Shown piece after piece: positions 22,175 to 29,799 of a stretch of DNA of 30,176 nt. How positions within the stretch are numbered: position 1 is the first letter of the stretch; every line of letters begins with the position of its first letter. The DNA comes from Saliniplasma sp051745305 (lineage in GTDB: Archaea; Thermoplasmatota; Thermoplasmata; Halarchaeoplasmatales; Halarchaeoplasmataceae), in the NCBI GenBank assembly GCA_051745305.1, contig JBNJDY010000017.1, forward strand, positions 1 through 30,176. Reading direction: 5' to 3'. The notes beneath the pieces were generated by a model that saw only the letters and a list, made by a program, of their open reading frames with translations, was not told the DNA's origin and searched no databases. The position numbers and the translations under genes were made by a program.

Positions 22175-23398
22175 TCAGATATCTATGGTTTCGCCTTCAT
22201 TAGGCATGTATATCTCGAACTCGTCAAGGTCTTCAGCGAGTTTTTCTCTTTGATCACCGTGCATAAGAACTATCTTTTCTGGATTGCAGCCTTTGGCGAA
22301 CTCAACCAGTTCCGAATGCCCTGCATGAGCTGAGAAATCGTACTTCTCTACCTCACACTCAACCGGAAGTGTAGCCCCTCTATCTCGTATCATACCGTTA
22401 TTCAGGAGCATATCACCATTGGTTCCTTCAACCTGATAACCAGTGAGAAGGATAGAACTTTTAGGGTCTCTTCTGATCTTCTGCAGATAACTAAGTATAG
22501 GCCCGCCTTCCAACATACCACTGGTGGTGACTATCACTTCTGCATCCATGGCCTGCTTTCTAGTAGAATTGGACTTTACTTTATTTGCATTTTCCATACT
22601 TTTTCTAAGTGCTTTTACCGAACGGATGAATCCTTCGTGATTCTGATATATACGACTGACCGTCCTACCCATCCCATCATACCATACATCGTAATCTCTA
22701 TCATCTAAAAGCATCAATATCTCCTGGGTCCTCCCGACCGCAAAGACCGGAACTATCACTTGTCCACCTCGTTCTAAAGTTTCATCGACCTTATCCAAAA
22801 ATGCTTTTTCAGTCTCAGTTCTATCATCGTGTTCTTCACCACCGTAAGTGGCTTCCAATATAAGATTATCACACTCTATTGGATTGGTACCCCATAACAA
22901 TCTTGTATTCTGTGTATTTATGTCTCCTGTGAACAAAGTATTCTCTTCACCTTTGATCTCAAACATACTAGATCCTGGTATGTGGCCTGCAGAATGGATC
23001 TCTACCTCCAATCCACCTACCTCTCTTTTAGAACTGTACCCCATCATATCAAAGGCTGCTTTGGTCCTTTTGATATCTTGTTTTTCGTAATGTTTTGGAT
23101 AACCTTCGATCTCAGCGATCTTCAAACTATCATACAGTAAAAGTTCGGTGACTTCCAGGGTGGGATGCGTGGTTAAAACTCGTACATCGTTCTGTCTAAC
23201 TAGTGCAGGCATCATCCCACAATGATCAAGATGTGAATGAGTTAAAAACGCCATATCCACCAATGGAGATCTCATCGGATACTCTGGTGGGTTCGCTGGT
23301 AGCATACCGTGATCAAATATTAAAGTCATGTCATTTTGATGCATTACCATCGATAAGGGCCCGACTTTCGAGACCCCTCCTAAGAAATTCAATTTCAT
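22175..23398 (-). CDS. Beta-CASP metallo-beta-lactamase ribonuclease (aCPSF2-like)
   Basis: RNA-processing enzyme of the CPSF73/Int11 superfamily, 407 residues. Zinc ligands are visible in HSHLDH (His54, His56, Asp58, His59), the AGHIPGSS motif (His139) and TGDIN (Asp159). Beta-CASP motifs follow: LILEATYG (A), YDFSAHAGH (B) and KIVLMHGD (C). No KH domains precede it, which excludes aCPSF1 and fits the shorter aCPSF2-type or a related archaeal nuclease. AAAGGTAG lies before the ATG, and a TATA box at 23463-23473 leaves a leader of about 40 nt. Confidence 0.88.
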   Translation of the reverse strand: MKLNFLGGVSKVGPLSMVMHQNDMTLIFDHGMLPANPPEYPMRSPLVDMAFLTHSHLDHCGMMPALVRQNDVRVLTTHPTLEVTELLLYDSLKIAEIEGYPKHYEKQDIKRTKAAFDMMGYSSKREVGGLEVEIHSAGHIPGSSMFEIKGEENTLFTGDINTQNTRLLWGTNPIECDNLILEATYGGEEHDDRTETEKAFLDKVDETLERGGQVIVPVFAVGRTQEILMLLDDRDYDVWYDGMGRTVSRIYQNHEGFIRSVKALRKSMENANKVKSNSTRKQAMDAEVIVTTSGMLEGGPILSYLQKIRRDPKSSILLTGYQVEGTNGDMLLNNGMIRDRGATLPVECEVEKYDFSAHAGHSELVEFAKGCNPEKIVLMHGDQREKLAEDLDEFEIYMPNEGETIDI

Positions 23399-23462
23399 TA
23401 TATCTACCTTTAATTATTCATCTTTATTTTATTCTCTCTCTATATTTTCATTAACGCATAGT

Positions 23463-23473
23463 ATAAATAGTAT
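23463..23473 (-). promoter_or_regulatory. TATA-like promoter of the beta-CASP nuclease gene
   Basis: ACTATTTATAC on the minus strand predicts a start of transcription near 23440, about 40 bp before the ATG at 23398. The gap between dacZ and this gene is too short for another gene. Confidence 0.4.
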
Positions 23474-23493
23474 TGGTAAAAAGTTATGTTTTC

Positions 23494-24396
23494 TTAAACC
23501 GAGTTCACGTCGTATATCCTCTCTCCGTCTTTGTATATGCGGATGGGACCTTCCGAGGAAACTACTATCGCCAAAGCCCTTGTATCATGGGTTATGGATG
23601 CTGCGGCAAGATGCCTACCTCCGTATCCACGCTCCACGGATTCGTGAAGGTCTTCATTGAACATGACGTACCTTCCAGCAGATTGCGGATAACCTTTTTC
23701 ATCTACGACAAATGCACCATCCAGCATGGAGAATTCCTTGATAGTGTTCCAATTTGACCTATCTTTGATATTCAATTCTGATTTATTACAACCTTGGAGG
23801 GGATCTTGTATACTCTGTCTAGTATGCCTTAGAACGTTATTAACGTCACCTAAAATCAAAAGAGCTCCTGCCGGCATACCCTCTTTACCCTCTTTCACTA
23901 TTTGAGAACCGATATTGAAGGCAGCCTCCAAAACTTTGATGTCGATACGGTTAACGATCTTATCTTTAAGATTGGCCACGCCTATATCTTCGACTTCGAA
24001 AGAAAGGATCGTATCTACGTCCGTTGATATAACAAAAAGTACCCTATCGGTATTATCCATCAGTCCCTCTGCTATACAACTGAGAACTATATCTTTGGCC
24101 TGAGTCAAAACGTTGATACCAATCTCCGGAGGGTGATTCAATTTTCTTACATGAACATTGGATTTCTGGAGTAAACTCGATAGAGGAGGTTTACTCGAAG
24201 TAACTATCAATTCAACATCCTCGATCCTGCCCGATAGTTCTTCCATCAAGTTTTTTGAGTCGGTAAAAAGTACCATCTTACTCGGGTCGAGATCCCGCTT
24301 CATGTTAGATATATTTTCTATGAAGTTCTTCATGGTCAGGCCATTGAAAGAGTATCTCTCTTGCTTTTTATCCTTTTCGCATGCTTCACAATTCAT
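23494..24396 (-). CDS. dacZ: Diadenylate cyclase (DacZ type)
   Basis: Makes the second messenger cyclic di-AMP from two ATP. The DAC (DisA_N) domain occupies roughly residues 150-300. It contains the catalytic DGAFVVDEKG (Asp226-Gly-Ala) and GGRHLAAASITHDTRALAIVVSSEG, the counterpart of the RHR-type motif, here with Leu after His. The N-terminal half (about 1-145) is the archaeal DacZ-specific region and begins with a Cys-x-x-Cys pair (C3, C6). The first 11 bp overlap the end of the RNase Z gene, so the two are probably made together. In archaea c-di-AMP is tied to osmotic control. Confidence 0.9.
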   Translation of the reverse strand: MNCEACEKDKKQERYSFNGLTMKNFIENISNMKRDLDPSKMVLFTDSKNLMEELSGRIEDVELIVTSSKPPLSSLLQKSNVHVRKLNHPPEIGINVLTQAKDIVLSCIAEGLMDNTDRVLFVISTDVDTILSFEVEDIGVANLKDKIVNRIDIKVLEAAFNIGSQIVKEGKEGMPAGALLILGDVNNVLRHTRQSIQDPLQGCNKSELNIKDRSNWNTIKEFSMLDGAFVVDEKGYPQSAGRYVMFNEDLHESVERGYGGRHLAAASITHDTRALAIVVSSEGPIRIYKDGERIYDVNSV

Positions 24397-25282
24397 ACTC
24401 AGAAAGGTCCGAAGGTATTATCGTATTCTCAAAAATCTCTCTGGCCTCATTTTTTAAGTCCTTTATGTGTTCATAACGAGGACTCATGTGAAATAAAAAC
24501 AATCTATCGACTCTGGCTCTTTTAGCGATCTCAGCGGCATGTCTGACAGAGGAATGACCTCGTTCCAAAGCGATATCAGACATCTCAGATTCTAAGGTAG
24601 CGTCGTGTATCAAAACATCTGCGTTTTCAGAGGCTTCGCATATTTCAACATTAGGTCTGGTATCCCCGGAATAGACTATTTTTTTACCTCTTCTAGGTGT
24701 ACCTACCACCTGGTCTGGGTGAATAGTCCTCCCGTCCACATCTACAGGATTTCCTTCGTGTAGTTTACTGAACAACGGTCCTGAAGGAACACCCAGTTCT
24801 ATAGCTTTCTCTCGGTCAAAGCGACCTTTCTTATCATTCTCTTTAAAGATATATGCTAGTGATGGAACATTATGGTCACTAGAAACCGTTTCGATAGAGT
24901 ATCCTTCGAATTTTAAAGATGCTCCTGGTTCTAGATCATTTATTCTAACTGTGAAATTAGGTCGGAAATAACCAAGGTTTACCAACCTTTGACACATCTC
25001 TATGGTACCCCTGGGGCCATAAATATCTAAAATATTTGATCTGTCATTCAAATTCATACTTTGGATTAAACCTGGTAATCCAAGAAAATGATCCCCGTGA
25101 AAATGAGTGATAAATATACGTTTGACATCCATGAATGAAAGGGAAGAGCGCATAAATTGACGCTGTGTTCCTTCACCACTATCGAAAAGTATTACCTCGC
25201 CCTCGTATTTAACAGCGATGGCCGGTACGTTCCTTTTAGGTGAAGGATAACTACCTCCAGTTCCTAGAAATACGATCTTCAT
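24386..25282 (-). CDS. rnz: tRNA 3' processing endonuclease RNase Z
   Basis: Cuts the 3' trailer from tRNA precursors. The 298-residue sequence has the zinc site HFHGDH (His60, His62, Asp64, His65), His137 in SSDHNVPSLAY, Asp207 in YSGDTRP, and His265 in FHMSPRY. GHSS (His243) and the ELGVPSGPLFSKLHEG exosite region are also present. Length is that of the short form. A TATA-like element at 25303-25313 suggests a leaderless start. Confidence 0.95.
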   Translation of the reverse strand: MKIVFLGTGGSYPSPKRNVPAIAVKYEGEVILFDSGEGTQRQFMRSSLSFMDVKRIFITHFHGDHFLGLPGLIQSMNLNDRSNILDIYGPRGTIEMCQRLVNLGYFRPNFTVRINDLEPGASLKFEGYSIETVSSDHNVPSLAYIFKENDKKGRFDREKAIELGVPSGPLFSKLHEGNPVDVDGRTIHPDQVVGTPRRGKKIVYSGDTRPNVEICEASENADVLIHDATLESEMSDIALERGHSSVRHAAEIAKRARVDRLFLFHMSPRYEHIKDLKNEAREIFENTIIPSDLSEYEL

Positions 25283-25302
25283 GATGGTATATGAATAGTT
25301 GT

Positions 25303-25313
25303 TGTATATAAAT
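25303..25313 (-). promoter_or_regulatory. TATA-like promoter of rnz-dacZ
   Basis: CATTTATATAC on the minus strand sits about 26 bp before the rnz ATG at 25282, with no ribosome site in between. Leaderless transcription is likely. Confidence 0.5.
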
Positions 25314-25362
25314 GATTTTTGAAACAGCTAAGGATACATTTTCATCGACCTCTATCAGGATG

Positions 25363-25372
25363 ATTTATATAT
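25363..25372 (+). promoter_or_regulatory. TATA-like promoter of the small zinc protein and hef
   Basis: ATTTATATAT predicts transcription starting near 25395. That lies inside the open frame that continues upstream of the zinc protein start, which bears on the start codon question for that gene. Confidence 0.45.
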
Positions 25373-25489
25373 GGAGGATATAATTGTCAATAAATTGGTG
25401 GTACGCTGGAAGAAGAAACAGAAGGAGCGGAAAAGAAAGAAGATGAAATCCGTGAAAAGTTGATCAACAGCCTCTTAGAGGGTAAAAGG

Positions 25490-25714
25490 ATGGAGGCCTA
25501 TGCCGAGCATAGAACGGAAGATATGCATCACTGTCACCTCTGCGAACGGATCGCCTACAAAAAACTAGCGGGTAAGAAGATCGGGGGAAAGTGGATCTGT
25601 ATAGATTGTCTAAAAAAATTAAAAGAGATCTTGGATACCTTGGATGAGTGGGAAGAAGAGATAGCTATGGGAGAAGAGATGGAAGAACAACTCGATGATA
25701 ATTTAGGATTATAA
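25490..25714 (+). CDS. Small CxxC...CxxC zinc-ribbon protein upstream of hef
   Basis: The protein carries four likely zinc ligands, HHCHLCERI and KWICIDCLKKL, followed by an acidic helical tail. I choose the ATG at 25490 because GAGGG ends 7 nt before it (74 residues). The same frame is open back to 25394 and codes a natural-looking acidic helix (EEETEGAEKKEDEIREKL), with no ATG or GTG; the start could be TTG at 25460, CTG at 25406, or an ATT. It ends 20 bp before hef and is probably co-transcribed, so a link to repair is possible but unproven. I do not recognise the family. Confidence 0.7.
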   Translation: MEAYAEHRTEDMHHCHLCERIAYKKLAGKKIGGKWICIDCLKKLKEILDTLDEWEEEIAMGEEMEEQLDDNLGL

Positions 25715-25734
25715 AATTGAGGTGAATATTAACT

Positions 25735-28125
25735 TTGACATATTATGACCATCCGCTTGTAAAAGATAATACTATTGAGGAGAGGGACTACCAGGTTAAT
25801 ATCGCTGATGTAGCTAAAGACAACTCTACTCTAGTAGTGATACCCACGGGTATGGGGAAAACGATCATCGCTTTTCAGGTCATGGCGGATGTCAAATATA
25901 AAAATCCTGGTAGTAAGATACTTTTTCTAGCACCAACGAAGCCACTTGTTAACCAGCACGCCCGCGATATAAAGGAACTGCTAGAACTCGATGAACCTAA
26001 AGTTTTCACGGGAGATGTTAATCCAGAAGAAAGGGGTGAATTATGGAATGAAACGGATGTTATAGTTTCTACACCACAGGTTATCCGGAACGATTTAATG
26101 GCGCAGAGGATTTCACTAGACGAAGTATCACTTTTAGTTTTCGATGAAGCTCATCGGGCAGTCGGTGGATATTCGTACGTGTACATCGCAGATCAATATA
26201 GGAAAACAGACGGTTTAGTTCTAGGTTTGACCGCTTCTCCCGGTAGTGAAACAGAGCATATAACGTCTGTATGCGAAACCCTTGGTATAGATAACGTAGA
26301 GATCCGTACTAAATATGACCCTGACGTGGTGAATTACGTACAGAAGATGAACATCAAGTGGATCGACGTAAAACTATCTAGAAAACACAAGAGGATAGTT
26401 AAAAGTTTGAAAAACATTCTAGTTAGGGATATAAAGAAACTTCAAAAATATGGTTTTCTCAAGAACCAGAATCCTGAAAGGATCTCTAGAAAAAAGATCA
26501 TAGAAGCCAGCAATCAGATCCAGGGAAGATTACATTCAGGTGGAGAATCTAGATTATACAACGCTGCTAGTATCGTGGCGTCGGCTCTCAAGATAGACCA
26601 TGCTGTAGATCAGGCTGAAACACAGGGGCCTGAAGTTTTAAAGGAATATCTCGATAAGTTGAAAAACGAAGCAGAATCAAGGGGTGGGTCTAAAGCTTCT
26701 CGCAGGATAATGAAGTCCGACGAGATGAACGAAGTTATTGCACTTCTGAAAAACTTTGGTGAGGAACATCCAAAGATACCTAAAACATTGGAGGTCGTTA
26801 AAAAGCAGTTAAGAAAGAAACCAAATTCCAGGATCATAGTTTTCAGCCATTACAGAAATACTGCAAAAAAGTTGACTAGAAGACTGGCTGAACAGGTAGG
26901 AGTTAAACCGATCAGATTCGTGGGGCAGGCTGATAAAGAGGGAGATAAAGGTCTTAAGCAAAGTGAGCAGTTGGAAGCAATCGAAAAGTTTGAAGATGGG
27001 ACCTATAACGTTTTGGTGGCTACCAGTGTAGGTGAAGAAGGATTGGATATCCCAGCAACAGATCTAGTGGTCTTTTACGAGCCAGTTCCCTCGGAAATCA
27101 GGACTATTCAGAGAAGAGGTAGGACTGCTAGAGAGAGGAAAGGTAATGTAGTGATATTGATAACAAAAAATACCCGTGACGAGGCCTACTACTGGTCAAG
27201 TAAAAACAAAGAGAAGAAGATGAATAGGAATCTTAAGATCCTTAAAAGGGATCTAGAGGATAAGATAATCGTGGGTGAATCCATGAAGAAGAAAGAAGAG
27301 GATTTCAAAGTTGTTAAGAAGAAAAGTAAGAAACAACTAGCAAAAGCAAAGATGAAGGCAGAACATTCTGGGAAAAAGAGTGATAGGAACCAGAGGTCTC
27401 TAATGGATTATGAGTCGAAAAAGGAGAGTGAAGGGGGCGAAGGGGATAAAACGGGTGAAGAGGAAGAAATTGATGAAGAAAAAGAAGAGGATGTTAAGTC
27501 GATAACCATAGATTCTCGTGAACAGAACAGCAGAGTCGTCACTGAGATTTCAAAAAAGGGTATCAAGATAAACACTGCACAGCTTTCCATCGGAGACTAT
27601 TTAATTTCCGAAGATACAGCCGTCGAAAGGAAATCCGTTGAAGATTTTTTAGAATCTCTTATAGACGGGAGACTATTTACCCAAGCTAAATCGTTGAAGG
27701 AGCAATATATCAACCCATTGATAATTTTAGAAGGTGAGGGACTTCATCATAAAAGGAATATAAGCGATAACGCTGTTTACGGAGCTTTAGCTTCGATCGT
27801 GAATGATTTTAGGATACCTATAATATCTACTAAAGATGAAGATGAAACCGCCTCACTCATAAATGCACTTGTTTCCAGAAAAACAGGTGTGAAAAAATCC
27901 TCTTCTGTAAGGAAAGATAAAGAGTCCATGTCAACATTCAACCAGAAAAAATTTATCATCGAAGGATTACCTTCTGTTTCTGGAACACTAGCGGAAAGGT
28001 TACTCGATCACTTTGGAGATGTCCGCTCGGTCTTCCAGGCTGACGTTAAAGACTTTCAGGGAGTAAAGGGTATTGGTCCAGGAACTGCTAAGAAGATAGT
28101 GGAGATACTGGACGATAAAAGTTGA
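25735..28125 (+). CDS. hef: Hef: FANCM-like helicase fused to XPF-type nuclease
   Basis: Processes stalled replication forks and branched DNA. The N-terminal SF2 helicase has PTGMGKT (37-43), DEAH (137-140), TASPG (166-170) and QRRGRTAR (motif VI, about 459-466). A charged, probably disordered linker (about 515-588) follows. The ERCC4 nuclease contains TIDSREQ (about 591-597) and GDYLISEDTAVERKSVEDF, giving the ERKxxxD active site at 631-637. Helix-hairpin-helix motifs close the protein (about 735-796). The full two-domain form is typical of Euryarchaeota. The start is a TTG at 25735 with GAGGTGA upstream. The linker contains QRSLMDYE, a possible PCNA-binding motif. Confidence 0.95.
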   Translation: MTYYDHPLVKDNTIEERDYQVNIADVAKDNSTLVVIPTGMGKTIIAFQVMADVKYKNPGSKILFLAPTKPLVNQHARDIKELLELDEPKVFTGDVNPEERGELWNETDVIVSTPQVIRNDLMAQRISLDEVSLLVFDEAHRAVGGYSYVYIADQYRKTDGLVLGLTASPGSETEHITSVCETLGIDNVEIRTKYDPDVVNYVQKMNIKWIDVKLSRKHKRIVKSLKNILVRDIKKLQKYGFLKNQNPERISRKKIIEASNQIQGRLHSGGESRLYNAASIVASALKIDHAVDQAETQGPEVLKEYLDKLKNEAESRGGSKASRRIMKSDEMNEVIALLKNFGEEHPKIPKTLEVVKKQLRKKPNSRIIVFSHYRNTAKKLTRRLAEQVGVKPIRFVGQADKEGDKGLKQSEQLEAIEKFEDGTYNVLVATSVGEEGLDIPATDLVVFYEPVPSEIRTIQRRGRTARERKGNVVILITKNTRDEAYYWSSKNKEKKMNRNLKILKRDLEDKIIVGESMKKKEEDFKVVKKKSKKQLAKAKMKAEHSGKKSDRNQRSLMDYESKKESEGGEGDKTGEEEEIDEEKEEDVKSITIDSREQNSRVVTEISKKGIKINTAQLSIGDYLISEDTAVERKSVEDFLESLIDGRLFTQAKSLKEQYINPLIILEGEGLHHKRNISDNAVYGALASIVNDFRIPIISTKDEDETASLINALVSRKTGVKKSSSVRKDKESMSTFNQKKFIIEGLPSVSGTLAERLLDHFGDVRSVFQADVKDFQGVKGIGPGTAKKIVEILDDKS

Positions 28126-28133
28126 TTTTTCAA

Positions 28134-28155
28134 AACCGTAAGATTCAATACGGTT
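28134..28155. promoter_or_regulatory. Perfect inverted repeat at the rtcB promoter
   Basis: AACCGTA (28134-28140) and TACGGTT (28149-28155) are perfect 7-bp arms around 8 bases. The right arm runs directly into the TATA-like TTATATAT (28154-28161), which places transcription start at or a few bases before the rtcB ATG at 28187. This position would block TBP/TFB binding if a repressor used it. It could alternatively be a hairpin at the end of the hef transcript, since hef stops at 28125. Confidence 0.5.
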
Positions 28156-28186
28156 ATATATCATTGCAACTAAATAGTGAATTATC

Positions 28187-29644
28187 ATGAGTCGAAGTTG
28201 GAAAGGTCCCTTAGAACATAAAAGTAAATATGTTTACAAAATACCTAGAAGTTACAAAAAGGGCATGAGAGCGGATGGGTGGATATTTTCAGATGATGAA
28301 CTTATAAATTCAATTAAAAACGATAACGCTCCAGAACAGGTGGCTAACGTTGCAACACTACCTGGAATAGTAGGTCCGTCAAAGGCCATGCCGGACATAC
28401 ACTGGGGATACGGTTTCCCCATCGGTGGAGTTGCTGCGATGGACGCTGAAGAGGGAGTGATCTCTCCCGGTGGAGTGGGTTACGATATAAACTGTGGTGT
28501 GCGGTTAGTAAAGACCAATTTAGAGGAGAAAGAAGTCCGTGATAATCTTAAAACACTCGTAAACAATATGTTCGATAATGTACCTGCTGGAGTAGGTAGG
28601 AAGAGTAAGGTTAGATTAGAGAAGGGTGAACTGGAAACGGTTTTAGATTATGGTGTAGAGTGGGCCGTTGAGAAGGGATATGGATGGGAAGAAGATTTAA
28701 AACGGATCGAGGACAACGGACGATTAGAAGATGCAAATTCTGATATGGTCAGCAACAAAGCCAAAAATAGAGGGGCACCACAACTGGGTACTCTAGGTGG
28801 TGGGAATCACTTTTTAGAGATCCAAAAAGTAGATAAGGTGTTCGATCAAAAGGCAGCTGAAGCAATGGGTCTGAAAGTGGGGATGATAACTACCATGATC
28901 CACACGGGTTCTAGGGGATGCGGACATCAGATTGCGACAGATTATATTAAGAAGATGGAAAGTGCGATCAGGAAGTATGGTATGGATCTTCCTGACAAAC
29001 AGCTGGCATGTGCTCCTTTCGATTCCCCAGAGGGACAGGATTACTTCGCAGCTATGAACTGTGGAGCTAATTATGCATGGACCAATCGTCAATTGATATT
29101 ACATTGGGTAAGGGAGAGCTTTGAAACAGTATTCAATGAGAGCGCTGAAGATATGGATATGGATATGGTATACGACGTATGCCACAACGTTGCTAAAAAA
29201 GAAACTCATGAAGTCGATGGTAAAAATAAAGATTTAATCGTTCATAGAAAAGGCGCGACTAGGGCTTTTGAACCGGGTAGAAAAGAGGTCCCAAAGAAAT
29301 ACAGAGATGTGGGACAACCTGTCATTATACCTGGTGATATGGGTACAGCTAGCTACGTGATGATGGGAACTGAACATGCAATGAAAAGAAGTTGGGGATC
29401 TACATGCCACGGAGCAGGTAGAGTCATGTCTAGAACCGGGGCTCGAAGAAAATTCAGAGCTAATCTAATTAGAAAACAACTGTCCGATGACGGCATATAC
29501 GTCAAGGCTGCAAGCGACGATGTTTTGGAAGAGGAAAGTCCAGGTGCATATAAGGATGTCAACAAAGTGGTAGAGATAACCCACAACGCAGGTCTTTCCA
29601 AGATCGTTGCAAAACTAGTACCACTGGGTGTGGTGAAAGGGTAA
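28187..29644 (+). CDS. rtcB: RNA-splicing ligase RtcB
   Basis: Joins tRNA exon halves after intron removal and repairs RNA, using GTP and Mn2+. Key residues align well with the Pyrococcus enzyme: Asp100 and Cys103 (GYDINCG), His208 (GGGNHF), His239 (IHTGSRG), His333 (DVCHN) and the guanylated His408 (STCHGAGR). 485 residues with no intein insertion. No ribosome site precedes the start, consistent with leaderless transcription from the adjacent TATA box. Single-gene unit after hef. Confidence 0.96.
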   Translation: MSRSWKGPLEHKSKYVYKIPRSYKKGMRADGWIFSDDELINSIKNDNAPEQVANVATLPGIVGPSKAMPDIHWGYGFPIGGVAAMDAEEGVISPGGVGYDINCGVRLVKTNLEEKEVRDNLKTLVNNMFDNVPAGVGRKSKVRLEKGELETVLDYGVEWAVEKGYGWEEDLKRIEDNGRLEDANSDMVSNKAKNRGAPQLGTLGGGNHFLEIQKVDKVFDQKAAEAMGLKVGMITTMIHTGSRGCGHQIATDYIKKMESAIRKYGMDLPDKQLACAPFDSPEGQDYFAAMNCGANYAWTNRQLILHWVRESFETVFNESAEDMDMDMVYDVCHNVAKKETHEVDGKNKDLIVHRKGATRAFEPGRKEVPKKYRDVGQPVIIPGDMGTASYVMMGTEHAMKRSWGSTCHGAGRVMSRTGARRKFRANLIRKQLSDDGIYVKAASDDVLEEESPGAYKDVNKVVEITHNAGLSKIVAKLVPLGVVKG

Positions 29645-29738
29645 AAAAACCTTTTCCCTATTATTCAAATCATCTATCCCTCATTATATAAAAAGCCAAC
29701 ATACCTTGATCCACCCATTTTTTTATCGGTTTGATGTG

Positions 29739-29752
29739 GAAAAATATAAATA
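29739..29752 (+). promoter_or_regulatory. BRE/TATA promoter of the surface-protein gene
   Basis: GAAAAATATAAATA predicts transcription starting near 29774. The leader then carries AGGAGG, 11 nt before the ATG at 29800. Unlike many genes here, this one has both a strong TATA box and a strong ribosome site, as expected for high expression. Confidence 0.55.
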
Positions 29753-29799
29753 GGCTGAAGTTTTCTCTTAACTGAAGAAATTAGGAGGCTTAGATATAT

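Noticed and set aside
25371..25463. 30-residue Lys/Arg-rich frame at the start of the zinc-protein transcript
   Set aside because: Its ATG lies at the TATA box, upstream of the predicted transcription start. The basic composition is what an out-of-frame reading of the acidic frame would give, though an indel cannot be excluded.
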